This document shows, piece after piece, positions 27,328-36,619 of a stretch of 64,000 bases of DNA. Location: assembly GCA_963811775.1 (NCBI GenBank), contig CAWESO010000001.1, forward strand, positions 1 to 64,000, read 5' to 3'. The translations under genes and the position numbers were made by a program. The first letter of the stretch is position 1, and each line of letters opens with the position of its first letter. Source of the stretch: Chersky-840 sp963811775. GTDB taxonomy: Bacteria; Actinomycetota; Acidimicrobiia; Acidimicrobiales; UBA8190. Under the pieces are notes generated by a model, which was not told the DNA's origin, searched no databases, and worked only from the letters and a program-made list of their open reading frames with translations.

Positions 27328-28647
27328 CTAGCGACGGCCGTCGGCGGCTCCCCGTCGTTGCCGTCGCCGGGGAACTCCGAGGGCCCGCAGTCGCTCGGGC
27401 GCGTCGGCGAGCTCGGGGTCGACCCCCGCCACCCGGGCGAAGAGCTCGCGGGCGCGCGGCACGTCCCCGGCCCGTTCATACAGATCGGCGAGGACGTACC
27501 ACTGCCGGAGGTGGCGGTCGCCGGGGTTGCGGAGGTTGCGCGCCGCGCCGGCGGTGGCGAGGAGCAAGATGGCCTCGTCCAGCTTCCCCGACTCGGCCAG
27601 GTCCTCGGCCAGAACGAGACGGCCCTCGACGAGGACGTCAGCCGACGGCGACGCGCCGCGCAGTTCGTCCCACAGGGCCTCGACGCGTCGGTGGTGTCCC
27701 TGGGCGCGGTGGCAGTCCATCAGCACCGGCACCTGGCTCGGGTCCCCGCCCGACAAGCTGCGCGCCGCCTCGAGGTGCTTCACGGCCTCGCGCCAGCGGC
27801 CGAGGCGGTAGCAGATGAGCCCGTGCAGCTCTCGTGCTGCGGCCGATTCGGGGACCCGGTCGACGAGCTCGCGCGTGATGCGCAGGGCCTCGGGGTACCG
27901 GTCGTGCTGGTAGGCGCGTGCCGCCACGGCGAGGCGGTCGGCCACCTTGCCGGCCCGGGTGCGCCCGACGGCGCCGGCGATCTCGTCCACGACGTCGGTG
28001 GGGAGGGCCTCGTCGGATCTCGGCGACGCCGGTGACGGGCGCCGGTCGGGTGCGCCGGGGCGCGCCGTGCCCCCGGCCGGTCGTGACCGGGGGGACCGGG
28101 GGGGCCGGGGCGACCGCGCGGCGCGCTCGGGGGCGTCGGTGGAGACGCCGTCGAAGACCCAGACCTCCTCGGTCCACTGCGGCCGTGGATGCCCGCGTCC
28201 GGCGCGCGCCACCTCGCGTTCGTTGTCGGGGCCGTGGGCGGAGTCCTCGCCGAGCAGGCGCGCCCCCTTGCGGGCCACGCTCCCCCAGCCCCGGCCCGCG
28301 GCCGGGAGCGGCGGTGGCCCCGTCCGTCGATCGGTCGGCCGGGGCGGGCGCGCCCTGTCCGCGGCGGGCGGCCGGGGCGGGCGCGCCCTGTCCGCGGCGG
28401 GCGGCCGCCGCGGCGGTCGTGGGTCGGGCCGGCGGGCCTGCGTGCCGGGCGCGCCGCGCGTCCCTGCCGTCGCGCGCGTGCCTGCCGTTGCGCGTGTCCC
28501 TGGCGTCGCGCGTGTGCCGGGCCCGCTGCGTGTTCCGGGTGCCCCGCGTGGGTTGGGTGCACCGCGTGCTTCCCGCGCTGTCACGTGTTCCCGACGCAGT
28601 GCGTGGGCCACGTTGCGACCGGTCTCCACGCCCGTCGCGTGCTGCAC
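27328..28647 (-). CDS. TPR-repeat protein with Arg/Pro/Gly-rich N-terminus
   Basis: The C-terminal half (from about residue 215) holds helical tetratricopeptide-like repeats: VADRLAVAARAYQHDRYPEA, ELHGLICYRLGRWREAVKHL, RLVLAEDLAESGKLDEAILL and WYVLADLYERAGDVPRAREL. It suggests a protein-interaction scaffold. The N-terminal half is low complexity, with GTRATA-type hexapeptide repeats and an exact 11-residue repeat. The start is uncertain: the GTG at 28647 is the first in frame, but arginine-rich open sequence continues upstream in a shifted frame, so the gene could begin near 29,230. The 3' end is 11 nt from the threonine aldolase start. No function can be assigned. Confidence 0.65.
   Translation of the reverse strand: MQHATGVETGRNVAHALRREHVTAREARGAPNPRGAPGTRSGPGTRATPGTRATAGTRATAGTRGAPGTQARRPDPRPPRRPPAADRARPPRPPAADRARPPRPTDRRTGPPPLPAAGRGWGSVARKGARLLGEDSAHGPDNEREVARAGRGHPRPQWTEEVWVFDGVSTDAPERAARSPRPPRSPRSRPAGGTARPGAPDRRPSPASPRSDEALPTDVVDEIAGAVGRTRAGKVADRLAVAARAYQHDRYPEALRITRELVDRVPESAAARELHGLICYRLGRWREAVKHLEAARSLSGGDPSQVPVLMDCHRAQGHHRRVEALWDELRGASPSADVLVEGRLVLAEDLAESGKLDEAILLLATAGAARNLRNPGDRHLRQWYVLADLYERAGDVPRARELFARVAGVDPELADAPERLRALGVPRRRQRRGAADGRR
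28336..28401. repeat. Perfect 33-bp tandem duplication
   Basis: Two identical 33-nt units (28336-28368 and 28369-28401), followed by a partial third copy, encode an 11-residue Pro/Arg/Ala repeat in the TPR-protein N-terminus. The neighbouring 28,455-28,550 stretch carries degenerate 18-nt repeats encoding GTRATA-like units. Confidence 0.95.
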
Positions 28648-29293
28648 GCTCGCGACGTGCGCCGCTGTCGGACTGCCCGCGGCGCTCGTCGCGATTTCTC
28701 GCCGGGGAGGATGGCCGCGGCCTCACTCCGGCGCGCACGCCGGGCTGTCGCGCCCGGGTCGACCCGCCCCGCTCATCGCCGGCGCGGCGGGAGTCCGGAC
28801 GCGGCGATGTGCGCCGAGATCCCACTCCCGTGTTTCCACCTACACCCGATCGCGACGCCGGCCGTGAGCCTGACCTCGCACCGGATTTCGGCGCGTCGGC
28901 GCGTCGCCCTCGAGACGATGCGTCCCACGTGCTCTCGTCCCGTCGCGAGCCGGCGAATTGTCCGCCTTTTGTGGCCGGTCGACGCGCTCGAGGCGAGAGG
29001 GACGGGCGGTCGCGCCGCGCCTCTCCCCCGCCGGCCCGTTCGACCCTCTGACCAGGCCTTTCGCGGCGAATCCGCCCCGGCTGCGGGTACGGTCGACCCC
29101 GCTCCCGCCGCCGGCGGGGCGGCCCGAACCCCGGCTCGGGGGCGCTGCGCTCGGACCACGATCGGTGGCCGGTCGCCCTCGGCGAGGACCATCCGGTCGT
29201 CGGGGACGCCCTGATGCTGCGTCCCTGGGCATCAGGCGAGTCTACAGACGAGTCGTCGGAGCTCGGCCCGGTGCGACGTGACGCCGGCGTCAC
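28648..29293 (-). other. Arg/Ser/Gly-rich open region, coding status unresolved
   Basis: This stretch has long open frames on both strands, a common artefact of very high GC. On the minus strand the composition is Arg/Ser/Gly/Asp-rich, like the disordered N-terminus of the adjacent TPR protein, but in a different frame. It may be its true 5' part, separated by an indel, or non-coding spacer before the transporter gene. Confidence 0.35.
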
Positions 29294-29419
29294 CGAACCG
29301 GGGTGACGGTGTCGACCCCCCTATAGGCAAAGTCACGCATCAGCGCGAAGATCGTCGCAGAAAGTTAACGTTCCGGTCACCTCCGCCGACGAGCGTCGGT
29401 GGGTGCGGAAGGAGATGCG

Positions 29420-31360
29420 ATGAGACGCACTCGGACGATGGCCACCATCGCCGCCGTCATGACCGCCGCTACCCTGGTGTTGGCGGCGTGCTCCTCCTCA
29501 ACCACGCCTTCGTCGTCGGGTGGCAAGGCCAAGGGCACGACCGTGCCCACCGGGGGGACGCCCCAGCAGGGCGGGACCGCGGTCTACGCCGAGCTGCCTT
29601 CGGACACGCCCAACTTCATCTTCCCCTTCGACCCGCCCGGGCTGTTCAGCGTGGTCAACATCTCCCAGTTCCAGTACCTCATGTACCGGCCCCTCTACTG
29701 GTTCGGCCAGGGCACCACGCCTGACCTGAACCTCTCCCTCTCGGTCGGGAAGAACCCGGTCTACACCAACGGCTCGAAGACCATCACCATCGACCTCAAC
29801 AACTACAAGTGGTCCAACGGCGAGGCGATGAGCGCCCAGGACGTCGTGTTCTGGATGAACATGATGCACGCCGAAAAGAACAACTTCGGCGCCTACGTCC
29901 CGGGCATCAACGCCATCCCCGATGACGTCACCAACGTCGTGGCCACCACGCCGACCGAGGCGACCTTCACGCTCAGTGGGGCGGTGAACACCAACTGGTA
30001 CACCTACAACAACCTGTCCCAGATCACCCCGCTGCCCAAGGCCTGGGACATCACCGCCAAGGGCGGCGCCCCCGGTTCGGGCGGGTGCTTCAGCGGCGCC
30101 TACGGCACCAAGGCCACCGACACCGCCTGTACCAAGGTGTTCGATTTCCTGGCCACCTCGGCCGGATTCAACCCGTCGAACCCGAAGGCCGCCAACAACT
30201 CGTTCTCGACCTACGCCACCAACCCCATCTGGCAGGTCGTGGACGGTCCGTGGCACCTGACCTCCTTCGACGCCACCGGGAACGTCACCATGGAGCCGAA
30301 CGCGACCTACACCGGCCCGGTGAAGCCCAAGCTGGCCAAGTTCGTCGAGGCGCCCTACACCGACGAGCCCACCGAGTACAACGCGCTGCTCGGCGGCAAG
30401 ATCAACGTCGGCTACCTGCCCCTGGCCAATGTGACCAAGGCCACGTCCAACCCGTTGGTGGTCGCGGCGCAAGACCCGCGCCTGTCGGGCTTCTACCTCA
30501 ACGAGTACTACGGCTGGGAGTTCGCCTACTTCCCCGTCAACCTGAACTCGTCGGGGAACAACAACACGGCGGGCAAGATCATCTCCCAGCTCTACTTCCG
30601 CCAGGCCATGCAGACCCTGGTCGACCAGCCCGCCATCATCTCCAAGGTGTTCAAGGGATACGGCGCGCCTGAGTACGGGCCCGTGCCCGTGCTGCCGGTG
30701 ACGAACTTCCTGTCGGCGGGAGAAAAGACCAACCCCTATCCCTACAGCCAGTCCAAGGCCGAGAAGCTCCTGAGCTCGCACGGCTGGAAGATCAATGCCG
30801 GGGGCACAGACACCTGCACGAAGCCCGGCACCGGTTCCGACGAGTGTGGCGCCGGCATCCCGGCCGGTACTCCCCTCACGTTCAACATGCAGTTCGCCAC
30901 GGGGATCACGAGCCAGACCGAGGCCGTCAACGACGAGATCGCGTCGTGGGAGTCGGCGGGCATCCACGTGAACGAGACCACGTCGACCTTCGACACGGTC
31001 ATCGGCAACGCCACGGCCTGCACCCCCGGGCCGAGCTGCACGTGGGAATTCCAGGACTGGGCCGGAAGCTGGGTCTACTCCCCTGACATCTACCCCACCG
31101 GCGAGGAGCTCTTCGCCACCGGGGCGGTCGCCAACTACGGGAGCTACAGCAACCCGGCGGCCGACAACTTCATCAAGCAGACGGACTTCACCAACGCGTC
31201 GCTCGCCAACTACGAGAACCTCATGGCGAAGGACGTGCCGGTCATCTATCTGCCTGACCAGGTCCAGTCGCTCACGGAGATCCAGAACAACCTGCGTGGC
31301 GTCGTGCCTCAGAACCCGTTGTCGACGCTGACGCCGGAGAGCTGGTACTACGTGAAATAA
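29420..31360 (+). CDS. ABC transporter substrate-binding lipoprotein (peptide/SBP_bac_5 family)
   Basis: A 646-residue extracytoplasmic receptor. The lipoprotein signal reads MRRTRTMATIAAVMTAATLV then LAACSS, and a Ser/Thr linker follows. The SBP_bac_5 fold is shown by SQFQYLMYRPLYWFGQGTTP, the WSNGEAMSAQDVVFWMNMM motif, LYFRQAMQTLVDQPAIISKV and YSQSKAEKLLSSHGWKI. This class binds oligopeptides or other small substrates for DppBCDF-type importers. The ATG at 29420 follows AAGGAG. The permease genes come next on the same strand, beyond a strong hairpin. The codon composition is slightly less GC-rich than flanking genes because of many Asn, Thr and Tyr codons. Confidence 0.93.
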   Translation: MRRTRTMATIAAVMTAATLVLAACSSSTTPSSSGGKAKGTTVPTGGTPQQGGTAVYAELPSDTPNFIFPFDPPGLFSVVNISQFQYLMYRPLYWFGQGTTPDLNLSLSVGKNPVYTNGSKTITIDLNNYKWSNGEAMSAQDVVFWMNMMHAEKNNFGAYVPGINAIPDDVTNVVATTPTEATFTLSGAVNTNWYTYNNLSQITPLPKAWDITAKGGAPGSGGCFSGAYGTKATDTACTKVFDFLATSAGFNPSNPKAANNSFSTYATNPIWQVVDGPWHLTSFDATGNVTMEPNATYTGPVKPKLAKFVEAPYTDEPTEYNALLGGKINVGYLPLANVTKATSNPLVVAAQDPRLSGFYLNEYYGWEFAYFPVNLNSSGNNNTAGKIISQLYFRQAMQTLVDQPAIISKVFKGYGAPEYGPVPVLPVTNFLSAGEKTNPYPYSQSKAEKLLSSHGWKINAGGTDTCTKPGTGSDECGAGIPAGTPLTFNMQFATGITSQTEAVNDEIASWESAGIHVNETTSTFDTVIGNATACTPGPSCTWEFQDWAGSWVYSPDIYPTGEELFATGAVANYGSYSNPAADNFIKQTDFTNASLANYENLMAKDVPVIYLPDQVQSLTEIQNNLRGVVPQNPLSTLTPESWYYVK

Positions 31361-31398
31361 CGGGGCCGACTGAAAAGCCCGGAAACCCTGCGATGGCC

Positions 31399-31439
31399 AC
31401 CGCCCCGGTCCTGCGTGAGATATGCCGGACCGGGGCGGT
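31399..31439 (+). terminator. Strong hairpin between binding-protein and permease genes
   Basis: A perfect 13-bp GC-rich stem (31399-31411 with 31427-31439) with a 15-nt loop lies 38 nt after the binding-protein stop and 22 nt before the permease start. It has no T-run. It probably attenuates transcription or stabilises the upstream mRNA, giving more binding protein than permease. Confidence 0.7.
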
Positions 31440-31461
31440 GCCGCGTTAGCGTGCCAACAGG

Positions 31462-32415
31462 ATGATCGCCTTTCTCGTTCGACGGGTCATGCAGGCCGTC
31501 GTCGTCGTCCTGCTCGTGCTGCTGGGCGTCTTCCTCCTGGCCCACGTGATCCCGGGCGGGGCAGGGCGGGCCGCACTCGGGCCCCGGGCCACGAAGCAGC
31601 AGATCCGGCAATTCAACGTCACCAACAACTACTACAAAGAGATCTTCGTCCAGTTCTATCTGTACCTCAAAGGCCTCATCTGGCATCACAACCTCGGCTA
31701 CTCCTACAAGATGAACCAAGGCGTCACCACGGTCATCTCCCAGCGCCTGCCCAAGACCTTGGTGCTGGTGGGCATCTCGACGGTGCTGGCCCTGATCGTG
31801 GCCGTGCCGCTCGGGATCCTGCAGGTCATCCGGCGCAACAAGCCTGTCGACTACGTGTTGACCGGTGCCTCCTTCGTCTTCTACGCCATGCCCCCGTTCC
31901 TGTTGGGCACGCTGCTGATCCTGTACTTCGCCATCGACACCCACATCTTCTCGGTGGAGGCGCCCCAGGGGCAGACCGTGGGGTCCATCCTCGCCGACCC
32001 CCGGGGTCTCGTCCTGCCCGAGATCACCTTGGCCGCCATCACCATCGCCTCGTTCAGCCGGTACATGCGGTCGTCGATGATGGAGACGATGACCGAGGAC
32101 TACGTCCGCACCGCCCGGGCCAAAGGGGCCGGGCCGCAGCGGGTGCTCATCGTGCACGCCTTGCGCAACGCCATCATCCCCATCGTCACCCTGTTGGGCC
32201 TTTCCATCCCCGCCATCGTCAGCGGGGCGGTCATCACCGAGACCGTGTTCAACTTCCCCGGCATGGGCCTGTTGACCTACCAGGCCGCGACGAACACCGA
32301 TGTGCCCCTGCTCCTGGGAACCGCACTGGTGGCCACGTTGGCGACCGTCGTGGGCTCGCTGCTCGCCGACATTCTGTATGCCATCGTCGACCCGAGGATC
32401 CGCTATGCCAAGTGA
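31462..32415 (+). CDS. ABC transporter permease (DppB type)
   Basis: A 317-residue inner-membrane subunit with six predicted helices. It shows the N-terminal MIAFLVRRVMQAVVVVLLVL helix, the large extracytoplasmic loop typical of DppB/OppB, and the EAA coupling loop region YVRTARAKGAGPQRVLIVHA. The end reads FNFPGMGLLTYQAATNTDVP then LADILYAIVDPRIRY. It pairs with the overlapping DppC-type gene and receives substrate from the upstream lipoprotein. Its stop overlaps the next start by 11 nt, suggesting coupled translation. Confidence 0.94.
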   Translation: MIAFLVRRVMQAVVVVLLVLLGVFLLAHVIPGGAGRAALGPRATKQQIRQFNVTNNYYKEIFVQFYLYLKGLIWHHNLGYSYKMNQGVTTVISQRLPKTLVLVGISTVLALIVAVPLGILQVIRRNKPVDYVLTGASFVFYAMPPFLLGTLLILYFAIDTHIFSVEAPQGQTVGSILADPRGLVLPEITLAAITIASFSRYMRSSMMETMTEDYVRTARAKGAGPQRVLIVHALRNAIIPIVTLLGLSIPAIVSGAVITETVFNFPGMGLLTYQAATNTDVPLLLGTALVATLATVVGSLLADILYAIVDPRIRYAK

Positions 32416-33400
32416 CCGGGAGGGCGACACCTTCGGGGCGCCGCGCCCATCGGAGCGCGATCCCCTTGTCGTGGCGGGGGCTGGCCGTCAGGTCGCCTTC
32501 GTCGAGACGGCACCACCGGCCGGCGGCGAAGCGGTGTCCACCGGGAGCATGTTCCATCAGATCGCGTCCGTGTTCGTCGAGAACAAGCTGGCCGTCGTCG
32601 GGCTCGTCATCATCGTGGTCATGCTGCTGTTCTGTTGGCTGGGCCCGGTCTTCTACCACACCAACCAGACCAACGCCCAAGAGGCCCTGGTCAATTCCAC
32701 GTCGAACGCTCCCCCCAACGGCCAGCACCTGCTCGGGACCGACAACGCCGGCTTCGACCTGCTCGGTCGCCTCATGTTCGGGGGGAAGAACTCACTGATC
32801 GTGGGGCTGCTGGCCGCCATCCTGGGCACGGCGTGGGGAGCGATCTACGGCGCCGTTTCGGGCTTCTTCGGCGGTTGGGTCGACGCCCTCATGATGCGCA
32901 TCGTGGACACGCTGCTGTCGGTCCCCCCGTTGTTCTTGTTGATCGTCCTGTCCGTGATCTTCCACCCGACGCTGAGCTTGTTGATCTTCGTCATCGCCTT
33001 CGTGTCGTGGCTCGTGCCCGGCCGGCTCATCCGGGGGGAGACCCTGACCTTGCGGGTGCGCGAGTACGTGCAGGCGGTCAGGGTCATGGGCGGGAGCCGG
33101 CGCCGGATCGTGTTCCGCCACATCCTCCCGAACGCCATCGGCACCATCATCGTCAACGCCACCTTCCAGGTGGCCGACGCCATCTTGTTCCTGGCCGCGC
33201 TGGGGTTCCTGGGCCTGGGGGTCCAACCGCCCCAGACCGACTGGGGCTCGATGCTCTCCAACGGCGTGACCTACGCCATCCAGGGATTCTGGTGGGAGAT
33301 CTACCCGGCCGGCGTGGCCATCGTGCTCGTGGTGGTGGCGTTCAACTTCATCGGCGACGCGCTGCGCGACTCGCTCGAGGTGCGCCTGCAGACGCGCTGA
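32405..33400 (+). CDS. ABC transporter permease (DppC type)
   Basis: A 331-residue permease partner. After a 45-residue polar N-terminus come six membrane helices. It shows LLGTDNAGFDLLGRLMFGGK, which is characteristic of DppC/OppC, the coupling motif YVQAVRVMGGSRRRIVFRHI and the end FNFIGDALRDSLEVRLQTR. It starts inside the end of the DppB-type gene (ATG at 32405). The gene ends 40 nt before the convergent ATPase gene. Confidence 0.94.
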   Translation: MPSDREGDTFGAPRPSERDPLVVAGAGRQVAFVETAPPAGGEAVSTGSMFHQIASVFVENKLAVVGLVIIVVMLLFCWLGPVFYHTNQTNAQEALVNSTSNAPPNGQHLLGTDNAGFDLLGRLMFGGKNSLIVGLLAAILGTAWGAIYGAVSGFFGGWVDALMMRIVDTLLSVPPLFLLIVLSVIFHPTLSLLIFVIAFVSWLVPGRLIRGETLTLRVREYVQAVRVMGGSRRRIVFRHILPNAIGTIIVNATFQVADAILFLAALGFLGLGVQPPQTDWGSMLSNGVTYAIQGFWWEIYPAGVAIVLVVVAFNFIGDALRDSLEVRLQTR

Positions 33401-33440
33401 CCCGCACGCCTTCGCCTCCGGAAGGGCGGCGCCGACCTGG

Positions 33441-35570
33441 TCAGCCGACGGCGGCCGGCACTTGATCGGCGGGGGCGGTACCCGAGGGCGTCTGCAACGG
33501 GAAGTGACAGGCGGCGAGGTGGCGCGTCCCGAAGGGCCGCAGCGGTGGCTCCTCCTGGGCGCAGATCTCCTGGGCGAACGGGCAGCGGGTCCGGAACCGG
33601 CACCCCGAGGGCGGGGTGATGGCCGAGGGCAGCTCGCCCCGGATGTGGCCCACCGGCTTGGAGCGGGCCCGCTCCACGTCGGCTTCGGGGATGGCGTCGA
33701 TCAGGGCCCGCGTATAGGGGTGCACGGTCTGGGCGTACACGTCCTGGGCCGGGCCGATCTCGACCAGCTTGCCCAGGTACATCACGCCCATGGTGTCGGC
33801 CACGTACTTCACCACCGCCAGGTCGTGCGAGATCACGATGTAGGTCAGCTCGTGACGGAGCTGCAATTCCTTCAAGAGGTTGAGGATCTGGGCCTGGATC
33901 GACACGTCCAGAGCCGAGACGGGCTCGTCGGCCACGATCAGCCGGGGTTCGAGCGCCAGGGCCCGGGCCAGGCCGATGCGCTGGCGCTGGCCGCCGGAGA
34001 ATTCGTGGGGGTAGAGCTCGGCCGCCTTGGGGCTCAGCCCGACCTCGTTGAGCAGCGACGCCACCTTTTTGACTCGCTCGGCGGCGGTGCCGATCCCCTG
34101 GGCCACGAGCGGCTCGCGCAGGGTCGTGCCCACCCGCATCCGGGGGTCGAGCGAGGCGTAGGGGTCCTGGAACATGAGCTGCATGTCGCGCCGCTGGCGG
34201 CGCAAGGCCTTACCCCGCAGGCCACGGACATCCACCCCGTCGAAGACGATGCGCCCCGAGTCGGCCCGCTCCAGGGCGACGGTGAGGCGCCCGATGGTGG
34301 TCTTCCCGCACCCTGACTCCCCCACCAAGCCGAACGTCTCACCCTTGCGGATGGAGAACGACACGTCGGAGACGGCCTTGACGCTGCCCACCTTGCGCTG
34401 GAGCACCACGCCCGAGGTCACGGGGAACTCCTTGACCAGTCGGTCCACCTCCAGGAGCACGGGCTGGCCCTGGAGGATCTCGGCCCGGGTCCGCTGATGG
34501 ACGAGAACCGACTGCTCGGGCCCGATCTCGGCCCCGAGGACGACGTCGCCGGCGGCCACCGCGGCCGACGCGGCCGCCGAGGTGTGCTCCTCGCCCGTGC
34601 CCACGGGGTAGAAGCACGCCGCGAGGTGGCTCGGGCTGCGGGCCACGCGCTCGAGGGGAGGCTCGAGAGCCCAGCAGTTGTCGTGCGCGAAGCGGCACCG
34701 AGGCGCGAACCGGCAGTGGTCCATGGGCTTGGACAGATCCGGGGGCAGCCCGGCGATGCTGCGCAGGGGCACCGACGAGTCCTGGTCGACCCGGGGGACC
34801 GAGGCCAGCAGGGCCTCGGCGTAGCGGTGGCGGGTGGCGGTGAACATCTCGAGGGTGGAGGCCTCCTCGACGATCTTCCCCGCGTACATCACGAGCACCC
34901 GGTCGGTACGTCCGGCGATGACCCCCATGTCGTGGGTGATGAGGACGACGGCCATCTTGAGCTGCTGGCGCAGGCTGTCGATGAGGTCGAGGATCTGCGC
35001 CTGGATGGTGACGTCGAGAGCGGTGGTGGGCTCATCGGCGATGAGCAGTTTCGGCTCACACGCCAACGCCATGGCGATCATCACCCGCTGGCGCAGGCCT
35101 CCCGAGAGCTGATGGGGGTAGGTGTCGAGGCGCTCCCGGGGCCGGGGCATGTCGACCAGGGAAAGGACCTCGAGCGCACGCTCGCGGGCCTGGGCCTTCG
35201 ATGCCCCCCGGTGCAGGCGCACGCTCTCGGCGATCTGGCGACCGATGGTCATGGTGGGATTGAGCGAGGTCAGGGGGTCCTGGAAGATCATCCCGATCTC
35301 GTTGCCCCTGACCTGGCACATCTCCTTCTCCGACAGCGGGGCGACGTCCCGGCCGAGAAGCTTGATGGACCCTCCGATGATGTGGCCCACGTTGGGGAGG
35401 AGCCGCATCACCGCCAGCCCGGTCGTGGTCTTGCCGCAGCCCGACTCCCCCACCACCCCCACACATTCGCCCTCTTCGACGTGGAAGGAGATGTCGTCGA
35501 CCGCCACCACCGACGAGCTCTTGAGGCGGAACTCGGTGCGGAGGCCCTCGACCTCGAGAACGGTGCTCAC
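33441..35570 (-). CDS. Fused double ABC ATPase (DppD-DppF in one chain)
   Basis: A 709-residue protein carrying two full oligopeptide-transporter ATPases. The first domain (about 1-330) has Walker A GESGCGKTTTGLAV, signature LSGGLRQRVMIAMAL and Walker B LLIADEPTTALD. The second (about 370-690) has GESGCGKTTIGRLT, FSGGQRQRIGLARAL and LIVADEPVSALD. Each half ends in the Cys-rich OppD/F tail (CRFAPRCRFAHDNC and CRFRTRCPFAQEIC), which can bind an iron-sulfur cluster. It energises import by the neighbouring permeases but lies on the opposite strand, convergent with them, so it has its own promoter just downstream of the rRNA operon. The GTG at 35570 has a GGAGG box. Confidence 0.93.
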   Translation of the reverse strand: MSTVLEVEGLRTEFRLKSSSVVAVDDISFHVEEGECVGVVGESGCGKTTTGLAVMRLLPNVGHIIGGSIKLLGRDVAPLSEKEMCQVRGNEIGMIFQDPLTSLNPTMTIGRQIAESVRLHRGASKAQARERALEVLSLVDMPRPRERLDTYPHQLSGGLRQRVMIAMALACEPKLLIADEPTTALDVTIQAQILDLIDSLRQQLKMAVVLITHDMGVIAGRTDRVLVMYAGKIVEEASTLEMFTATRHRYAEALLASVPRVDQDSSVPLRSIAGLPPDLSKPMDHCRFAPRCRFAHDNCWALEPPLERVARSPSHLAACFYPVGTGEEHTSAAASAAVAAGDVVLGAEIGPEQSVLVHQRTRAEILQGQPVLLEVDRLVKEFPVTSGVVLQRKVGSVKAVSDVSFSIRKGETFGLVGESGCGKTTIGRLTVALERADSGRIVFDGVDVRGLRGKALRRQRRDMQLMFQDPYASLDPRMRVGTTLREPLVAQGIGTAAERVKKVASLLNEVGLSPKAAELYPHEFSGGQRQRIGLARALALEPRLIVADEPVSALDVSIQAQILNLLKELQLRHELTYIVISHDLAVVKYVADTMGVMYLGKLVEIGPAQDVYAQTVHPYTRALIDAIPEADVERARSKPVGHIRGELPSAITPPSGCRFRTRCPFAQEICAQEEPPLRPFGTRHLAACHFPLQTPSGTAPADQVPAAVG

Positions 35571-35671
35571 GGGCCTCCTCGTCTTCGATCCCGGACCGCT
35601 CCGCACGGCCCGCTACGACCCACGCTACCTGCGAAATTGCCCCGCGGAGGGGACGCGGAGGGTCTGAAATG

Positions 35672-35705
35672 GAGACGGGCCCCCGCTCTCGCAGGGGCCC
35701 GTCTC
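35672..35705 (-). terminator. rRNA operon terminator hairpin
   Basis: A perfect 12-bp stem (35672-35683 with 35694-35705) with a 10-nt loop sits 8-9 nt beyond the 3' end of the 5S gene. It is followed on the minus strand by a short T-stretch, fitting an intrinsic terminator that ends the rRNA transcript before the ATPase gene. Confidence 0.85.
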
Positions 35706-35713
35706 ACTCGAAA

Positions 35714-35833
35714 TATCCCGGCGACGTCCTACTCTCCCAGGGAGTCTCCCCCCAAGTACCATCGGCGCTGGTGGGCTTAACTGCCGTGTTCGGAATGGGA
35801 ACGGGTGTTGCCCCACCGCCATGGTCACCGGAA
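35714..35833 (-). rRNA. rrf: 5S ribosomal RNA
   Basis: The minus strand reads a full 5S rRNA of about 120 nt. It has the conserved loop-B/C core CCCATTCCGAACACGG, the AGTTAAGCCC segment and the 3' GGGAGAGTAGGACG. The ends pair to make helix I. It follows the 23S gene by about 90 nt, in the order usual for bacterial rRNA operons. No intron is present. Confidence 0.95.
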
Positions 35834-35892
35834 ACCGTGCTCGTCTCAGAGGTCTGGTGACCCCCGAGGCAGAGCGGCCGTCCGGCCACCCT

Positions 35893-35930
35893 TTGAGCGT
35901 TCCATAGCGAGCGCGAGCATGATTGTCTCC
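35893..35930 (-). other. 3' half of the 23S processing stem
   Basis: The sequence flanking the 23S 3' end is nearly perfectly complementary over about 38 nt to the sequence flanking its 5' end (41369-41407). Together they would form the long duplex cut by RNase III during rRNA maturation. Confidence 0.8.
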
Positions 35931-36057
35931 AAGCCCTCGGCCGATTAGTACCGGTCGGCTGAACACGTTGCCGTGCTTACACCTCCGGCCTATCAACGTG
36001 GTGATCTAGCCACGGGCCTTACCAGGTTGTCCTGTGGGAGACCTCATCTTGGAACGA

Positions 36058-36089
<32 letters not shown>

Positions 36090-36220
36090 CATCCGTAGGT
36101 CGCTAACCAGCCGTGCCCTTGGCAGGACAACTGGCACACGAGAGCTACGTCCGTCCCGGTCCTCTCGTACTAGGGACAGCCTTCCTCAGGTCTCCTGCGG
36201 CTGCATCGGATAGGGACCGA

Positions 36221-36502
36221 CACTTTTGTTACCACCGGTGCCACTGCACCGGGGGCCAGGACATTTCTGCCTGGCTCTGCATGTCGCCATGCAGGTCGGA
36301 CCATATCTTCACCACCCTCAATCACCGGTGGTGCCTGGCGTATGGTCTCTGAGGATTCCGAATCTTCTGAGGAAGACTCGGCCTTTCCTGCTGATTGGCC
36401 GCACCTGTCACATTGTCACTGTCTTCTTTCGAAGACGAGTAGTGCAGGATTCAACGGCGTTTCCAGCATATAGCCAAGTTTATAGACAGCGCGGTTTCGT
36501 CC
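36221..36502 (-). ncRNA. Group I intron at 23S position about 2593 (ORF-less)
   Basis: This 282-nt insertion splits GACAGT | TCGGTC. The 5' exon GACAGU pairs with intron GCUGUC, with the diagnostic U-G wobble at the splice site (P1). The 3' exon CGGU can pair with intron ACCG (P10), and the intron ends in G. Core elements are recognisable: Q/P4 AATCAGCAGGAAAG (minus strand, near 36388-36404), R/P7 CCTCAGAGACCATA (36340-36354) and S GATATGGTC (36298-36310). No ORF is present, so it can move only with help in trans. The site matches the one used by the Chlamydomonas chloroplast intron that encodes I-CreI. Confidence 0.93.
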
Positions 36503-36536
36503 ACTGTCTCGCGACGTTCTAAACCCAGCTCGCGTA

Positions 36537-36572
<36 letters not shown>

Positions 36573-36573
36573 G

Positions 36574-36619
<46 letters not shown>

